A stretch of 64,000 nt of DNA from Enoplolaimus lenunculus (Eukaryota > Nematoda > Enoplea > Enoplida > Thoracostomopsidae): contig JASANG010002500.1 in NCBI GenBank assembly GCA_030248215.1, positions 1 through 64,000 on the forward strand, written 5' to 3'. The notes below the pieces were generated by a model. It ran no database searches. It worked only from the letters and a program-made list of their open reading frames with translations, and had not been told where the DNA came from. The translations under genes were made by a program, and so were the position numbers. This document shows positions 21,304 through 34,697 of this stretch, one piece after another. Every line of letters starts with the position of its first letter. The stretch's first letter is position 1.

Positions 21304-23392
21304 ATGGATAGAGAAGACGAATACTTCTTCTGCATGGATAAATTAGAGTACTCTTATGTGGTACGTTGTTTTAAGTTGTGTTGTTTTTTATTTAACCTAG
21401 TAATATTTGCGCCACGCCAGCTGAAGGCGACGTGTGCCAGAGACTATATAGTTTTCTAGCCGTTTTTCTATGTTCCTATACTTAAATACAAATATACATA
21501 TATTTTATTCATTGTATTTGCCAATCCTTTATTATTTGGAGTGAGTCAGAAACTGTTTATATACATAGCAAAAGATCGCGTGACAAAACAGTTTCCTCGA
21601 AATAACTGCGTATATATTAATACGACGAATACGCAAACAGCAGGGTGTCGCAGAACCAACAATTCAGTCTATTTTAAATCAGAACATTGACCTTTAAAAT
21701 TTTTTAATTAGATAAAAGTGTTGAACAAAATTAATTCTATGGCCGTTTGAATTGTCGGTTTGGCAAACCTAATCTTAGTCAGGCAATAGAAATATGTGAA
21801 TTTTGAAATATTGGAACTTGAATTCATTAAAACATAGATAAGGTTCGAACCGCCAGTACAGGGAGCACGTCAGTTCATAGCGTGCTTTCGTACATACGCA
21901 TGGAAATTACGTACCATAAAGAGCATGAATAATGTGAGCGCCAGGGTTCCAACGGAATTCCTGCAAAAATCAAATTCCTACTCGTTTTCCTGTTCCTGCA
22001 TTCAAAGATGCAGCAACCGGAATTTTTACTTTGTTGTGGCAAATTATTGAAATGAGTGTTTTTGCATTGTCCAATTTTGTTAATGAACGGCTCTGATGCG
22101 CTTTCGCAAGATTTGATGATGAAATAGCTGAAAATTCGCTTAATCCATTTTCCGCAAGTTTTCTAAAATGTCCAACAGTAATTCGGTGATGAAAGTAATT
22201 TCAAATTCCGGTTCCTGCAAAGAAATTCAATTCCTATTCCTCATGCTGTTCCGGCAAAATTTAGTTCCTGTTGGAATCCTGGTGAGCGCTAAAACAGAAG
22301 AACTGTTCTGGCGCATGTCCATAAGTACTAATTACATTTAATAAGACTTATTGTGTAAAAGTATGGGCTCTGAGCATTTCTAGTTCCGATTCCGGTATAA
22401 ATTACCTATCCTGCTGTAATTACTTCCCGAGTTGTAACACATACATTATTAATATATACATCCGGCTCCGGTGTTATAAATGACCAGACCTTTATTTCTC
22501 TAAAGTATGTCATAACGCTGCACATTGTTATTTATAACCAAAATTACAGTCACAATAACTTGGTCGTGATGGATCACAGAACTGAGCATCCAAAGAAACG
22601 TAGTTAATACGAAAACTTGCGGAAACGAATGATAAATTATAAGAGTTAGGAAGCGCTACTAAGTTAGCGTGATTTAGATTTACTTTTCATTAAAATATGC
22701 CCTTGAAATCTGGCTGCAGTATCCGCTCCTGGGCATTTTATTATTCGGCTTCGGTGTTTTTGGTATCCGCCCCCTGATTGTTATATTTATCGGTATATTT
22801 ACTGCGTAATTGAAGTTAGTGCTAGAATTGTTCGTGTGCTTAAACATATAGGCACATCTATACATGATTTTGTTTGTGTTTTTGTTTTAGTTTGGTTCTG
22901 AACGAGCTAAACCTGTCGCATGGAGCTGTTGTTGGATATTTATTTTAACAATTATTTTAGGTTCTACATTGTTAGGTGAGTGTGTTTGAAAAAGAAATGA
23001 TGTAAAAATTTACAACCGTAAGCAGTTTGGTTTGACGCTAAAATCGCGAATACTTTGTGATCAGATGTTAAATCGCATAAAATTAGAGCCACCAATAAAT
23101 GACATGGGTCGATTTTAATTGATCGATTTTTGTGTTTTTCAGCGCTGCAATCGAAATGCTTATTAATTCTTATTTTTTCCAAACCGGATGAGCGCGTAGT
23201 CGATGAATTTGCTTTCTACATATTGTGTCATTTGACGTTTTTAGGAATTGGATTCTGGATACTTCTGGCGTTTGTTGATAATGCAGCAAATACTGTACGT
23301 GTTCCAGAGACAGACCGCATTGCTCGGTATTCAATTTTAGAAGCTCCAGTAACAAGCGTATCTGACAATATATATGTAGCTCCTACAAATAA
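21304..23392 (+). CDS. EXT2: EXT2 N-terminal exons: cytoplasmic start, membrane anchor and stem
   Basis: The ATG at 21304 opens [19 protein letters not shown] and the donor gtacgt follows at 21361. The second exon ([13 protein letters not shown], then hydrophobic [14 protein letters not shown]) and third exon join in phases 0 and 1. The third has a clear membrane helix ([20 protein letters not shown]) followed by a 45-residue stem reaching the conserved cysteine pair in the next exon, as in EXT2. The third exon has no in-frame methionine, so an upstream exon is required. A short upstream ATG at 21294 would read six codons and stop. Having two hydrophobic stretches is unusual for a type II enzyme; a separate small membrane-protein gene ending at the TAA at 23394 is the main alternative. 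Confidence 0.65.
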
Positions 23393-23801
23393 GTAAGTGT
23401 CTTCATGTATTTTAGCGCTGCCCTGGAGCCTCTCGGGGCCAAGCCGGGCTCAAGTGTTCCGAGTGATTCGCCGTTTTAACAGATCCATTGTATGGTTTCG
23501 CTACGTATTTGTATGACACGTAAACCTAATAATACTAATAATAATAATAGAAAATGTCTGCTAAATTCGATTTTTGTTTAGTTCACCACACTGTTTTTCT
23601 TCTCTTGTTTCTGTGTAAATAACCAAACAGTTTTTAGCTCTGAGATCGCAAGATAAAACTCAGTTCATTCGTCTGTCAATTTGAAAGTTGAAATATATTT
23701 TAAAATCCTTTGACAGATTCTATCGAATTTCTTGGAGCTTATACTTTGATCAAGGGTGGTAATGAAAATGATGATACTCACTTAGTTTCGGAACTGAAAA
23801 T

Positions 23802-23871
<70 letters not shown>

Positions 23872-26800
23872 TCTTATTGTTTTTGTTGTTTTCGTACATC
23901 AGTGCTGAACTTGTTCTACCGTTTCCAGGTGGAGGAAATCTGCCACCTCCTTCCGCCGTGTTCACAGGTCCACTGATATGACTTATGTATAAAAATTATG
24001 ATGGTGCTGGTTTTATATATACTGGAAACGGAATCGAAACCGGAAAGTGAAAACTGAAAATTGAACCGGATTTTCTACCAGAACCGGATAAGGAAAAGTA
24101 ACAGTTACTAAAGTAATTTTTAGCGCAATGTTAAGTATTTGACTTTTTGTCATAAATTTTATTAATAAGCAGCAAGCGGGACGCTGGTAATATTGAAGTC
24201 TTATTTCGCTGTTTATTTTGTTAACTTTCGGTCCAATTCTCCGATTTCACTAACTTGGTGCCACCATTAATAAATTTTGAACACAGGAGATTTGTTAAGG
24301 AAGTTCAACGTTAGAATATGGAAAAATTTCAGCGTTACAATATGGAAAATTTAATGCAAAACCCGGATAGTGCAAAACACCGGTTTTTTCCACCGGAAGC
24401 GAAATTCAAGTTACAACCCACATAAAATGTTACGGTTTTGACTCAGAGACATAATTTTGAATGTTTGCGGTTTTTCACTTTCTGTTTGGGACGTAGCTGT
24501 TTTAAAGGTGTGTTTGTGTTATATAGGCTAAATGTGGAGTTAATGTGATTGTATATTGTTTTCAGTAAAGCATTAACTTAGCTACTGGGTATATGTTTAC
24601 AAAATGGTGTTATTTTAAGGACATGTGATTATTATTCGTGCTTTGACGTATACCGATGTTTCGACAATGGCAATCAAAAAATAGGCGTGTATATTTATCC
24701 GGTGTTCAAATTTGTGCGTGAAAGTGACAGTAATGATATTCTAGTCAGTGAATTGTCTGCGGTAAGTGCTTCTTGCATTACAGTATTATGTTTTTAAGGA
24801 TGCAATGCCGTTATTTGTCAAAGAACGCTAAATGTGTTCGCACGATTTTCTTGGCATTGAGTGATTTGTCGAACTTGATTCCTTGATCGAAATTTTTACT
24901 ACCTGGGTACAAAGATTGTGCGCGTTTGCTTTTCTACAATTCCAATTAATCAACAGTGATAAGTTATTGATTATTAATGTTATTTGATTTAATAAGGATA
25001 TACGTATAAGCCAAAATGCAGATACAAAATTATATTGTTAAGATAATGTTTAGCCACCATATCTTGGCATGGAATAGTTAATAGGCTAATAAGTTAGTAG
25101 ATAATTATTATATATTCAGATATCGGTTTTGGAGATTTATAAATGTTTTATTCAACTTTTCCGACACCAAACCGTTAAAAACTGAAACCAGTCAGATCAG
25201 TAGTAACTCAAATAATTTAGTAATATAATCTAAAAAGTTTCTACTTAGCCCAAAACTACTGCAAATTAACCTCTAGCTAATAATCGGTTTTGAATTTAAA
25301 AACCCCAAAAGTGGTTAACGTCATTTAATGATAAGGTTTCAAATAAAACGATTATATACGTTCCTAAATTCAATCTGTAGTTCCTGAGTTTCTCGTCGGA
25401 CTGATAGGCGACGGAATTCTCCTTTCGACCCCGAGCAGAAAACAGAAATCGCTTCGTTTATTGTTTAATTCGATGTACCAAGAGTTTCTTGTTCGCAAAA
25501 CCATGCAGGTTTGTTGCATTTGCGTCATAAAATTTTAATAGTATTATTTGCTTAATAGTATGAGCTGAGCTCAGGTTAAAATATCTCATCGTTGAACTCA
25601 TCTCGTCGAGATCTATAGGATAAGCCCATTTTCATTTAATTTCTAGGGCCAGGGTGCAACCGGAATTATAAAATACCGGAACCGAAAAGTTAAAAAATAC
25701 CGAAATAGAAAACAAAAAATAGGTGTAACCACGTCAAAACTTTTCAAGTTTTCATATCGTCTCGTGTACTGGATTGGCTCCTGATACTGAAATTTTACGA
25801 CGATTGTGTACTATTTAAAATTAGTACTTTTCTGTTCAGTGAAAGGGTTTTGGGTTGCATACTTCACCAACGTTTTGTACCCTTAGCCAATTAAAACTGT
25901 GTCGCAGCCGATAAACCCTTTTTCCGAATTGGGCGCAATGTATTTGGGTTGAATTAGATTTGCATAATTTTCAGGAGTATGTTAGCATAATCGAGGCAAT
26001 TCGCAATAGCCCGTTTTTTGAGCCCAATCCAGAAAAGGCATGTATATTTTTACCGTCTATCGATACGCTCAATCTTAGCGGAATTCGCAGACGGGAGTTG
26101 TCCATGGCACTTGCGTCGCTTGCTTGGTAAAACAATATTGTTAATAATTGGGATTAAAAATAATTAGAGAAGTTTATTTCACATGCATCCCGCATGTATA
26201 AGGTAGGGTCGTGCGAGTAGGTGAAATAAGAATCTTTGACGAATTTAACTTTTGTTTTCCGTTGGCGATTTTGGCTACGTACGAGAGTTTTCATGTTGCA
26301 TTACGCTTACCTTTTGAGTTGGTTTATTTGCAGAGTTTTTCAACAAATCGATTGCTTAAGATATGCGAAGGCTGCCATTGTGTGTTGCTGAATTGAACTT
26401 AATTGTTAGCGTTTATATTCATTTCAGTTTAATGTCCAAAACTTAAACTTTTTGACTTGCTTGGGGATGCAGTTGTATTAAAATGTCGAGTATTTCTACA
26501 TGTAAAAAGCAGTGTTGTAATATTCGAGACCACAACTACAATTACCCGAGGTTTGTACCGGATATTATACCGGAACCTGATATAAGGTCGATCCCAGATG
26601 TAGTGGACATATGTGGTCGATCCCAGATGTCGTGGACATATGTGGTCGATCCCAGATGTCGTGGACATATATCTGGACGACAGTTAAATTTCTTGCGCCG
26701 GCTCCGGCCTCGGATGGAATCCTATCGGCGGTGTTAAGAGTTTCAGGTGGAATGGTGGCAGCAATCACCTCATATTTAACATGCTTTCATCTCATCTTAT

Positions 26801-29800
26801 TGGAATATCAGATGATTATTCGGATTCATTGGAAATTGGTGTTGCTCCCGTCGCCGGTGGTAGCCTGAGTGTTACTGCGTACAGACGGTTTTTTGACATA
26901 TCGATTCCTGTATATAATCCGATTACTGCTGGAATCAATAATCAAGACAGCTTTAGCGAAACGGCAAAACGGTAAAGGTTTTAATCATGTATGGCGAAAG
27001 TAACTAAGTTCGTATCACAGTTATGATCACATCACCGTTTGTTGCTTGCTGTACATTACTTTACTGTAACGATGAGAACACTGAAAGATAAATTTAGTTT
27101 CGTTTCGTTTGTTTTTCATTTTTGTCATCAACTTTAGCGCAACTTACCTTATTTATATACGTAGTTGCCAGTGCGAAATATGTTATACAGCCGTTCTGTG
27201 AAACATTAAACTTTATTGTCGATTTTATTCTGTACAATTCGAATATGTTGCGCTAAGATTTCCAAACTTCAAGCTATATAGTTATATGTACATGTGCTTA
27301 CTACATCTATTTATCGTAAGTTATGCCTGTAATATATTGATTTCGATGCTGTCTTCATATTTCAGAGAACCTTTACTACTTGCAGCACAGTGGACGCTTG
27401 ATCGTAAGGCAACTATTTCACGAGATACAATTAAACCATATGGTGAATTGCGGTTTTTCATTGTGACACCTTGCAGTGGCGACTTAACGTATCTTGCACG
27501 GTGCGATTCTGAAGATAAGCGATATGACCTAACTGATTTGTTGAGCGTACGTTTTGTGAAGCTCAACGATTTGAACTGAAAAGTGGAAATAGAGTATTCT
27601 AAAGTAAAATTTCGAGTTTAAGTGTTTTGTGTGGGCCGATAAAACTTAAATTAAACAGCCGCGATTTAAAATGATCCTTCTAAACCGGAACGTTTTTGTA
27701 CGAGAAAGAAATGCGGCTTCTATTATGTGACCTTTTGTTATTGAATAAAAACTCTTTATTGTTCGAGAATACGTGCAAATAAGACATAGTGGATTTTAAC
27801 ATGTTTTCGTTTGTTGTTAATATGTTTTATCTGTGTTTATTATATTTAGGAATCCCAGTTTTGTCTGATTTATGATCATTTAATGTCGGGCGCAATTGAC
27901 TTTTATGATGCGTTGAAATTTGGCTGCATTCCAGTTGTTGTAACTAGTGATAGAATGCTCCCTTTTGTAGATATTGTTGATTGGAAACGGTATGTTTAAT
28001 CTTAGTTGTGATGTGAGTATACGTATATTATAATTTCGTTTTAATCAAAGCAGTTTGACGGTGGACTTTTGAATCAACAGTCTTTATAACTTAAGACACA
28101 GGTATGCAACCTACCGTTTTCGCAATGTAATTGATTGTATTGTTTTGAGCTACCCTCTCTACGTTTAGCGGGAAGGGTGTTGACGGTTCAAGAACAGAAT
28201 TTGTATGCTTTCTGCTGCGTACCTGACTCCTTCAAATCAGTTGACGGCGGCAGGTACAAAAGCAACGTGTACTACGTAATTCATCTTGTACACCGTATGT
28301 GCCCGGCGACATAAGCTAAACTATACTAAGTCGGGCTGTTAGTACTTAAATGCTGGTGTCACATGAAGTGATTGCTCCACCATGACTCCGTTAAAGATTT
28401 AGCCTGAATGAAAGCTTGAAATACATGCACTATTTACAGCAGTAGAAAGGAAATTGCTATTTTTGACCTTTGTATGTGTCGCTTGCTTATAATATGTACG
28501 TTATTGTCGAGTCCAAAAGTCCGTCCGATCATCTTTTGTTGTCAGACTAATTCAAAGTATAAGCTTCTTGAAATTTGTTTAAATGCATCGCTGGCGTCCT
28601 TAGATTTTTGAATTGAAACTGTTAACACTGTACTCAACTAAGCATGTCTGTCTCCGGGACATCTCTTGTATGCATAATCCACTCTTCGTTAAATTTATAT
28701 AGTATTAATTTAGTGCTGCGGTTTTGCTGTATGAACATGAGGTCACAAACGTGCTGCAAATTTTATCAACGTTTACGACAGATGAAGTTGATAATTTACG
28801 CAACAACGGTCGCCTATTTTGGCACAAATATATGTCAAGTCCTGGGCAAATCGCACTTTCAGTGCTATCTGTTATCAAGAAACGTGTATTTCCACATTCC
28901 GCATTCGAATATTCCACTGCTAGTGTTACTGTAAGGTTCCTGTTTGCTCAATTCTGCTGTACTAAACATTTTATATACTTCCGATAGCCAGTAACTGGTG
29001 CGTTAGAACGAAAACAATAATTGATGCTTTATGAATTAACTGCTATATTTTCACTATGCGTTGAAAAGCAGTTTATATCATACATCACAAATGTATGTGT
29101 CCGGGAAGTATGACCTACAACTGTGTTGGATGTTCATACTAACACAAATTTATAAATTAGTTTAACTGTTAAACTGTATGTTACAAAACAAGCTTACTTG
29201 TTTTGATGCTGCAATGCTGTCTAAATTACGTATGTGCGGGACCAGCTTTACTCACAGACTTATACATATATTCTTGCAGACGATTACTTCTCCGAATCAT
29301 CGAAAAATATGCATTAACTGTATAAAGAATGAAACCTGTTTCGCAGTTTTGACATTACTTTCACGCATCATGCGATTAAATTTCTTTACGTGCCATTCCC
29401 TGGACATTCCATTTGGAGCTTTGCCACGATTACGATTCGTCTTATGAACAATTTAAAATCAGAGCTTATAATACGTACATTAAAATTTCAGCTGCCGATC
29501 TTTTTGCCTCGCATTGCTCCCAGTGAAGGATTCACTGCAGTTTTTCTGGTATCAGATTTGTCGCCAGCACTTGAAACAAATTTGTATCGACTCGCCGCGG
29601 TACCAAGTACTAAAAAGATTGTTGTGATTTGGAATGATCCTGCTGTAACACCTCCAGGCAGTAAGAGTTTCTTTTGCGTTTTTATGTTTTTGACCGTCCT
29701 TAGTGTGAGAAAGTGCTTCTCAGATTCAAGTTCAGCTCCGATATCTTCTCGCAGCTGACGACCCTCTTTCCGTTTGCACGTTCGAACACTGTGCTTGAGA

Positions 29801-32800
29801 GACTGTGCTAATTTATAATGTTCCTGCTGTCACTGTCTCAGCAGTAACAGTTTGCTTTGTGTTTTCATAATAAGTCAGAAAAAAGTCTTTCGAACCCCTG
29901 TTCTCCGGTCCAATATCTTCTCCCGGTTGTCTTTTCTGGTGTTTGTTTGCACATTTCTGAACTACTTAATACCAGCTTTAAGGTCACGCATGAACTGTAC
30001 GTCGGTGCTGCGTATGAGCCAGGGTTCAACCGGAATTCCGGTTCCGGCCAGAATTCCTGCAAAAATTTAATTCCTGTTCGTGTTCTTGTTCCTGCATTCA
30101 AAGATGCAGGAACCGAAATTTTTTACGGTTTTGTGGCAATGTCCCACCACTCGTTAACCGTCTAGGAAACCCCAGCTTAAAAGTTTCGGCCGATTGTACT
30201 GAGCAGTTGATATTTATGTTGATGTCTCAGTATACTAGGTGTGGTCGCTTTGATAAACACGCAGCCCAAAAACGTTTAATAATAGAACGTGGTTTTGAAT
30301 TTTTCAGAAGCATCTTGGCCACGAATTGCTCAACCAGTCGTTGTGGTACGAACAGAAAATACCAAACTTACCAATAGGTATATAGAATGATTACGTTAAC
30401 TTTTGGGTTGCAATATTTCTATTGTCAAGTGTTCCTAATATCCTAAGAGTGGGACACTCAATACATGCGAAACCCGAGTATGCACGTTGTAATATCACAC
30501 TCATCGAGTTTTGTCTTACCCCCCAGACAAGGATGGTATGACATAGGTCCGTATGCAATTCAGGGCTTAGTCGGTACTATATACTCCATTTCAGTTAATG
30601 GAGTACCATCGCTTTTGAACCGCAAGATGCTACACAGTTTACATTTATAGATGGACGAGTGTCATACTTTTGTCCATCATTAACTCTTACTTCTACGAAC
30701 ACCTAATTCGTTTTTCGCCACATATAGCTGTACAACTCCTTTGCTTCTGTTCTTAGTAATTTAAGGTGGTTGTATGTTTCGTAAGGAAACATTACAGCAG
30801 GGTGCAAAGCGGAACTGGATTATACCAGAATCGAAATCGGAGCAGCAAATTTATACCGGAATCGGGAGAGGAATCGAAACTACAAATTTTGTGACTATAC
30901 GGCTAATTTGTATTATATAAGTATAATATTGATTTAGGGTGTCTGTTGACTGGCAGCAATTGTCAAAAATGTCGCGTAAACAAATTGGTAATCATTTTTG
31001 GTTTTGAGAAGCTAAACTACAATCCATTATTGATAAGTTAGCTGATCGAAAACAATTTAATAAATAAAGGATGCCGAATTTTTATGCACCATATTACAAC
31101 AAGGCGGCTTAAAATTAAAATGTCAAAGTTCCAATTCCGTTTGATTGAGCGGTCGGACTCGGAACTCATTTTGAACCGGAATTCTATTCGTAATCGGAAT
31201 TCCGGTTGCACCTTGGTTAACAGATGTGGATTGATTGAAGCAATAACCAAGCATGATGTGTTACTTTAAATGCTCGCTTTTACTTTTATTATATTGTATA
31301 GTAGTTGTTTGATTCTGTTTTTTCATTTTAGATTTCTTCCCCTAGACGAAATTGAAACAGAAGCTGTGTTAACGCTGGACGAAGACATTACCGTGTTTAC
31401 AGCAAATGAATTGGAATTTGGCTACCAGGTACTGTATTTTTTGCAGCAAACTAATCCAAGTTTAAGATCCATAATGAAGCTAGATATTTTTCACGGTATT
31501 GTGAATTTCAAGGTTTGAGTAACGTATTTTGACGTTCATAAATTTTCAGCAAAATCATTGCAAAACCATATTCGTGTTTTATAAAAGGTCCGCGTCGCAC
31601 TAAGTTGAGTGTCTTCACTCCCTGGTGGGAGCCCGATACAGTCAAGTGTTGGCTAATGTTGCTTTAATGTGTTGTGTTCTTTTTTATTACACTTGCAATA
31701 ACAAAGTTTTTATTCCGGATGAAGGTAATACAATATTTTTATTTATGTGAGACAAAGATTTAGTTTCTGAAAATTTTGTTATACAATATTTATTTTATGG
31801 TACTACCTTATAAGTCTTATTTCACAACTATAGTTGTTTTTTTAAAAAATTTTTCTGGGTTTTGCAGTGAGTGGCTGTACATGATTGGGTGACGAATTTA
31901 AGTTGATAAACGCGGTGTAATATTTTAGGTGTGGAGAGAGTATTCGAACCATTTGGTCGGTTTTCCATCTCGGCTTCATTTATGGGATGAAGCATCGAAG
32001 CAATACAAATACGATTCTGAATGGCGAAACGAATACAGCTTTGTGCTTACAGGGGCTGCATTTTATCACAAAGTACGTTTATTGTTCTTATTAAACATTT
32101 TGCTCAGATTTATAATTCAATGTATGTCGTGCGCTGAACACCTACATATTTGTTTCTGTTGACGCCTAAGCAGAACCGTCGTAATCTGTGGGCTTGAATT
32201 TTAAAGCGAGTAACTGTCATAAACGCAGTGTTACAGTTGAATTGAAAATAGTATCCCGCTTTTGTCTTGATATTATAATTCTGTTAATTATTTCTTTCAG
32301 GTATACAACTATTTATTCACCAACATGTATCCTGACGATGTTAAAGAATTGATCAATTCTCAAGGAGGCTGTGATGATATTGCATTGAATTTTCTGATAG
32401 CAAATTTAACAAACCTGCCTCACATAAAGGTATACTAGTAGCCGCCTATAAAACTGATTTATCTGTTTTCGGTGGACAGAAATAAAATGGTATAAGGTAC
32501 TTTGCACGCAGAATCGCTAAAGCTTACCTACCACTGTTTCAAGCTTTGTATTATTGGCATGTTGGTGTTAGTAATGCGCAAATTGTCTCTGTTTTTCATT
32601 CATGCAAACTTAACGTCAATGCCATAATATTAAAGCGTTGTAATTTAACCGGAACAAAATTTAGTCTAAATCGCAGTCAAAATCAGATTTTGTTGTCGAA
32701 ACCAGAAGCGGAATTTCCATTTTAACTGTCGGTGATCAGATTCTATTTAATTATTTAACTGCAAGAATAAAAATTGTTTCATTTCTTTTATGATAAAATC

Positions 32801-33829
32801 AAGAACACTAATTTGGCCGTAATCGAAATTGGAATGTACATTTTGCCAGAATTTCAGCAGAACCGGGATTTCGTTGCGACAGTGAGAATCTGATTGTTTT
32901 AATTGATGCCACTGTTGTTGGCTAATATGTCTAATATTTAGCAGCAATCGAAATTTTAATGGAAACATCAGGTAATGCTTAGAAATGTGGCGTTTAAAAA
33001 TTTTCTTAAGTTTTTACGAGTTTCAGGTTGCGCCCCGCAAAAAATTTACCTGTGCTGAATGCAGTGATCCTAATTTACCTGCAGCTGATCCTGCTTATAT
33101 GAAACGCCGGTCTGAATGTATTAACAGGTAAACATAGTTTACATTCGTGTGGATGTATAAACCAGCGGTCACTCGCTTCGTGTTGTTGGTGCATACTACT
33201 CACGGACAGAATTAAATACGCACTAATCGCATTGCTTCTGCGGTCAACGGTTTGTAATCGTGTCTGAATTTAGTTTGATCGCGTATAGTCGCGTCTGAAG
33301 ACGAGATTGTAGTTGCGTCTGAAACCGCGGTTGCAACTGCGTTTACAAACGATTGAAAATTTAATACTGCGCGACCAAAGGATATTTGCGGTTATGGTCG
33401 CAAGAGAGAATGAAATCGCGTTTGCTTTTGGAACGCGATCGCGGCGGCATGAAATTCTCTTCGCTGCGTAGCTATGTGAACAGTAAAATTCTGTCAGTTC
33501 AATAAGATATTCCAAATTATACAGGGTCAATTTAGACCTTAGCAATGTTGGCGTAGCTCCTGCTGCATTCAGTCCAATCGACAGTTTTCGTAAGTTTAAA
33601 ATAGTTTTGCTGGCTTATTAATTTGTTATCGCAATGTTCGTGATCTTATCGTTTTTGTGCGAGCTTACATAGAATTTTATGTACGAATTTTATTATACTT
33701 AATTTTAGATTAACAAAGTTTTTCGGCACGTTTCCTCTACATACGGTTCAGTTTCGTGTGGACCCAACGTATTACAAAACAACCGTTCCGAAAAAAGTGC
33801 AGGAGTACAAAGATATCGGCCAAGTTTGA
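21304..33829 (+). CDS. EXT2: Exostosin-2, heparan sulfate co-polymerase subunit
   Basis: Golgi glycosyltransferase that with EXT1 extends heparan sulfate chains. Exons: 21304-21360, 22891-22975, 23143-23392, 24620-24761, 25975-26126, 26747-26971, 27366-27546, 27850-27989, 28714-28930, 29492-29660, 30308-30377, 31332-31428, 31929-32072, 32301-32429, 33027-33127, 33709-33829 (TGA). They join in phase to 759 residues; human EXT2 has 718. EXT2-type motifs include CFDVYRC after the stem, [63 protein letters not shown] and RRSECINRL. Both the exostosin (N-terminal) and GT64 (C-terminal) domains are whole. The first two exons have no family match and rest on phase alone. Confidence 0.93.
21942..22281. 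mobile_element. hAT-type MITE (CAGGGTTCCAAC ends) with 8-bp target duplication
   Basis: It begins CAGGGTTCCAACGGAATTCC and ends GTTCCTGTTGGAATCCTG, inverted ends. GTGAGCGC flanks it on both sides (21934-21941 and 22282-22289), an exact 8-base duplication typical of hAT elements. No coding region. A partial relative at about 30014-30140 shares gcattcaaagatgcag. It lies in the first intron of the EXT2 model. Confidence 0.8.
23813..23871. repeat. (TTG)n microsatellite in an EXT2 intron
   Basis: About nineteen uninterrupted TTG units. Opposite-strand and same-strand open frames across it (poly-Leu, poly-Thr) come only from the repeat. The rest of this intron (23393-24619) holds fragments of the CCGGAT/hAT-like family at about 24005-24110 and 24340-24425. 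Confidence 0.95.
26586..26672. repeat. Three tandem 29-base units in an EXT2 intron
   Basis: Units start at 26586, 26615 and 26644 and read GGTCGATCCCAGATGT followed by [AC]GTGGACATATGT. They are almost identical, so the array is young or homogenised. It ends 74 bases before the acceptor of the exon at 26747, and lies within a CCGG-rich fragment that looks like the hAT-like family. Confidence 0.9.
29492..33829 (+). CDS. EXT2: EXT2 C-terminal GT64 glycosyltransferase domain exons
   Basis: Seven exons encode the C-terminal catalytic-type domain. In order: [40 protein letters not shown], the metal-binding DXD-type motif LTLDEDI (31332-31428), [50 protein letters not shown], then a cysteine pair (FTCAEC) and [20 protein letters not shown]. 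The protein ends YKDIGQV. As I recall the families, the DED triad is the EXT1 form and human EXT2 has DDD. An AATAAA at 34185 is a candidate polyadenylation signal about 360 bases after the stop. Confidence 0.93.
30798..31216. mobile_element. hAT-like MITE (CAGGGTGCAACCGG family) in an EXT2 intron
   Basis: It begins CAGGGTGCAAAGCGGAACTG and ends GGAATTCCGGTTGCACCTTG, inverted ends. The 8 bases outside (CATTACAG, GTTAACAG) agree partly, consistent with an old hAT duplication. The body contains repeated cggaat/accggaa words. A short relative (ccagggtgcaaccggaatta) lies at 25649-25730. Confidence 0.7.
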
Positions 33830-34518
33830 CAACCGCAATGTCATTTTAAAAGCTTTAAAATATGTTTTCATTAGCTATGGGTTGTTTACTGCTTTCTGTA
33901 ATATTCAAGCAATGCTAAAAGTTACTCTTCTTTGACTATTTTCCATTAATGTTTATGTTCCCTAAAATCATGAAATACGGGCAGACCGTTGTCTGTTTAA
34001 TTGCAATGGAGCTGAAGCTTTAGTCTAACTTTTGCTTATGCTACGTTATAAGCTTATTCTTACACTTAGGCTTATGCGTTGCTTCACGTTACCGATTGTG
34101 CGCTTGGTGTCTGTTTTATCGCTATGCCTATAGCTGTTTGCACTATTTTTTTCGCTACCCATAATATGGATACCGACAGAAATTAATAAAAGATTTAAAT
34201 ATGAAGCTAAGTTTTCAAAATGTTAACCTACCCATATAGGTACAGTCAAGATGTCTGCTCGTAGCAGCCAAATTGGTGCCAACATAATGAACCTCAAAAC
34301 TTGCACTTAATAAAACGGCTCAGTACATTTGGATTAATCTTTTTTACAATGCATCTTTGAAACGATGTAAATGTTACACTAGTTAGAAGAATTGTTAATA
34401 AACGCAAGGCATCCATTTGGGTAACAAACCGAAAACCAGTTACCCATAGCTACAAACGTAAACTTCCCTAACGTTAACCCCGCATTAGGCTTAGCAATAT
34501 GCTTATGCTACTGTTAGA

Positions 34519-34697
34519 GGCCTATGTAAAGATCAGGGGCGGAACTTTTTTCTTTGTGACTGCAATTGAGTAAGCTAAGCTTTATACTAATTTTTTGCTT
34601 GGAGGATTAGGCTTAGGAATATGCTCGTTCTTATGCTTAGGCTTGAGCTTAGGAATATGCTTATAATACTGTTCCGCCCCTGTTCTTTACATTGGCC
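34519..34697. mobile_element. TTAGGC-family MITE, copy downstream of EXT2
   Basis: It begins GGCCTATGTAAAGATCAGGG and ends CCCCTGTTCTTTACATTGGC, inverted. The interior has gcttaggcttgagcttagga and ttaggcttaggaatatgctc. A looser TTAGGC run precedes it at 34478-34510. Confidence 0.7.

Noticed and set aside
23710-23976. Open frames with long poly-Leu or poly-Thr runs
   Set aside because: They are produced by the TTG microsatellite in an intron and have no splice signals or homology.
29390-29758. A 122-codon open frame as a gene of its own
   Set aside because: Only 29492-29660 is coding (EXT2 exon); the rest is flanking intron read through.
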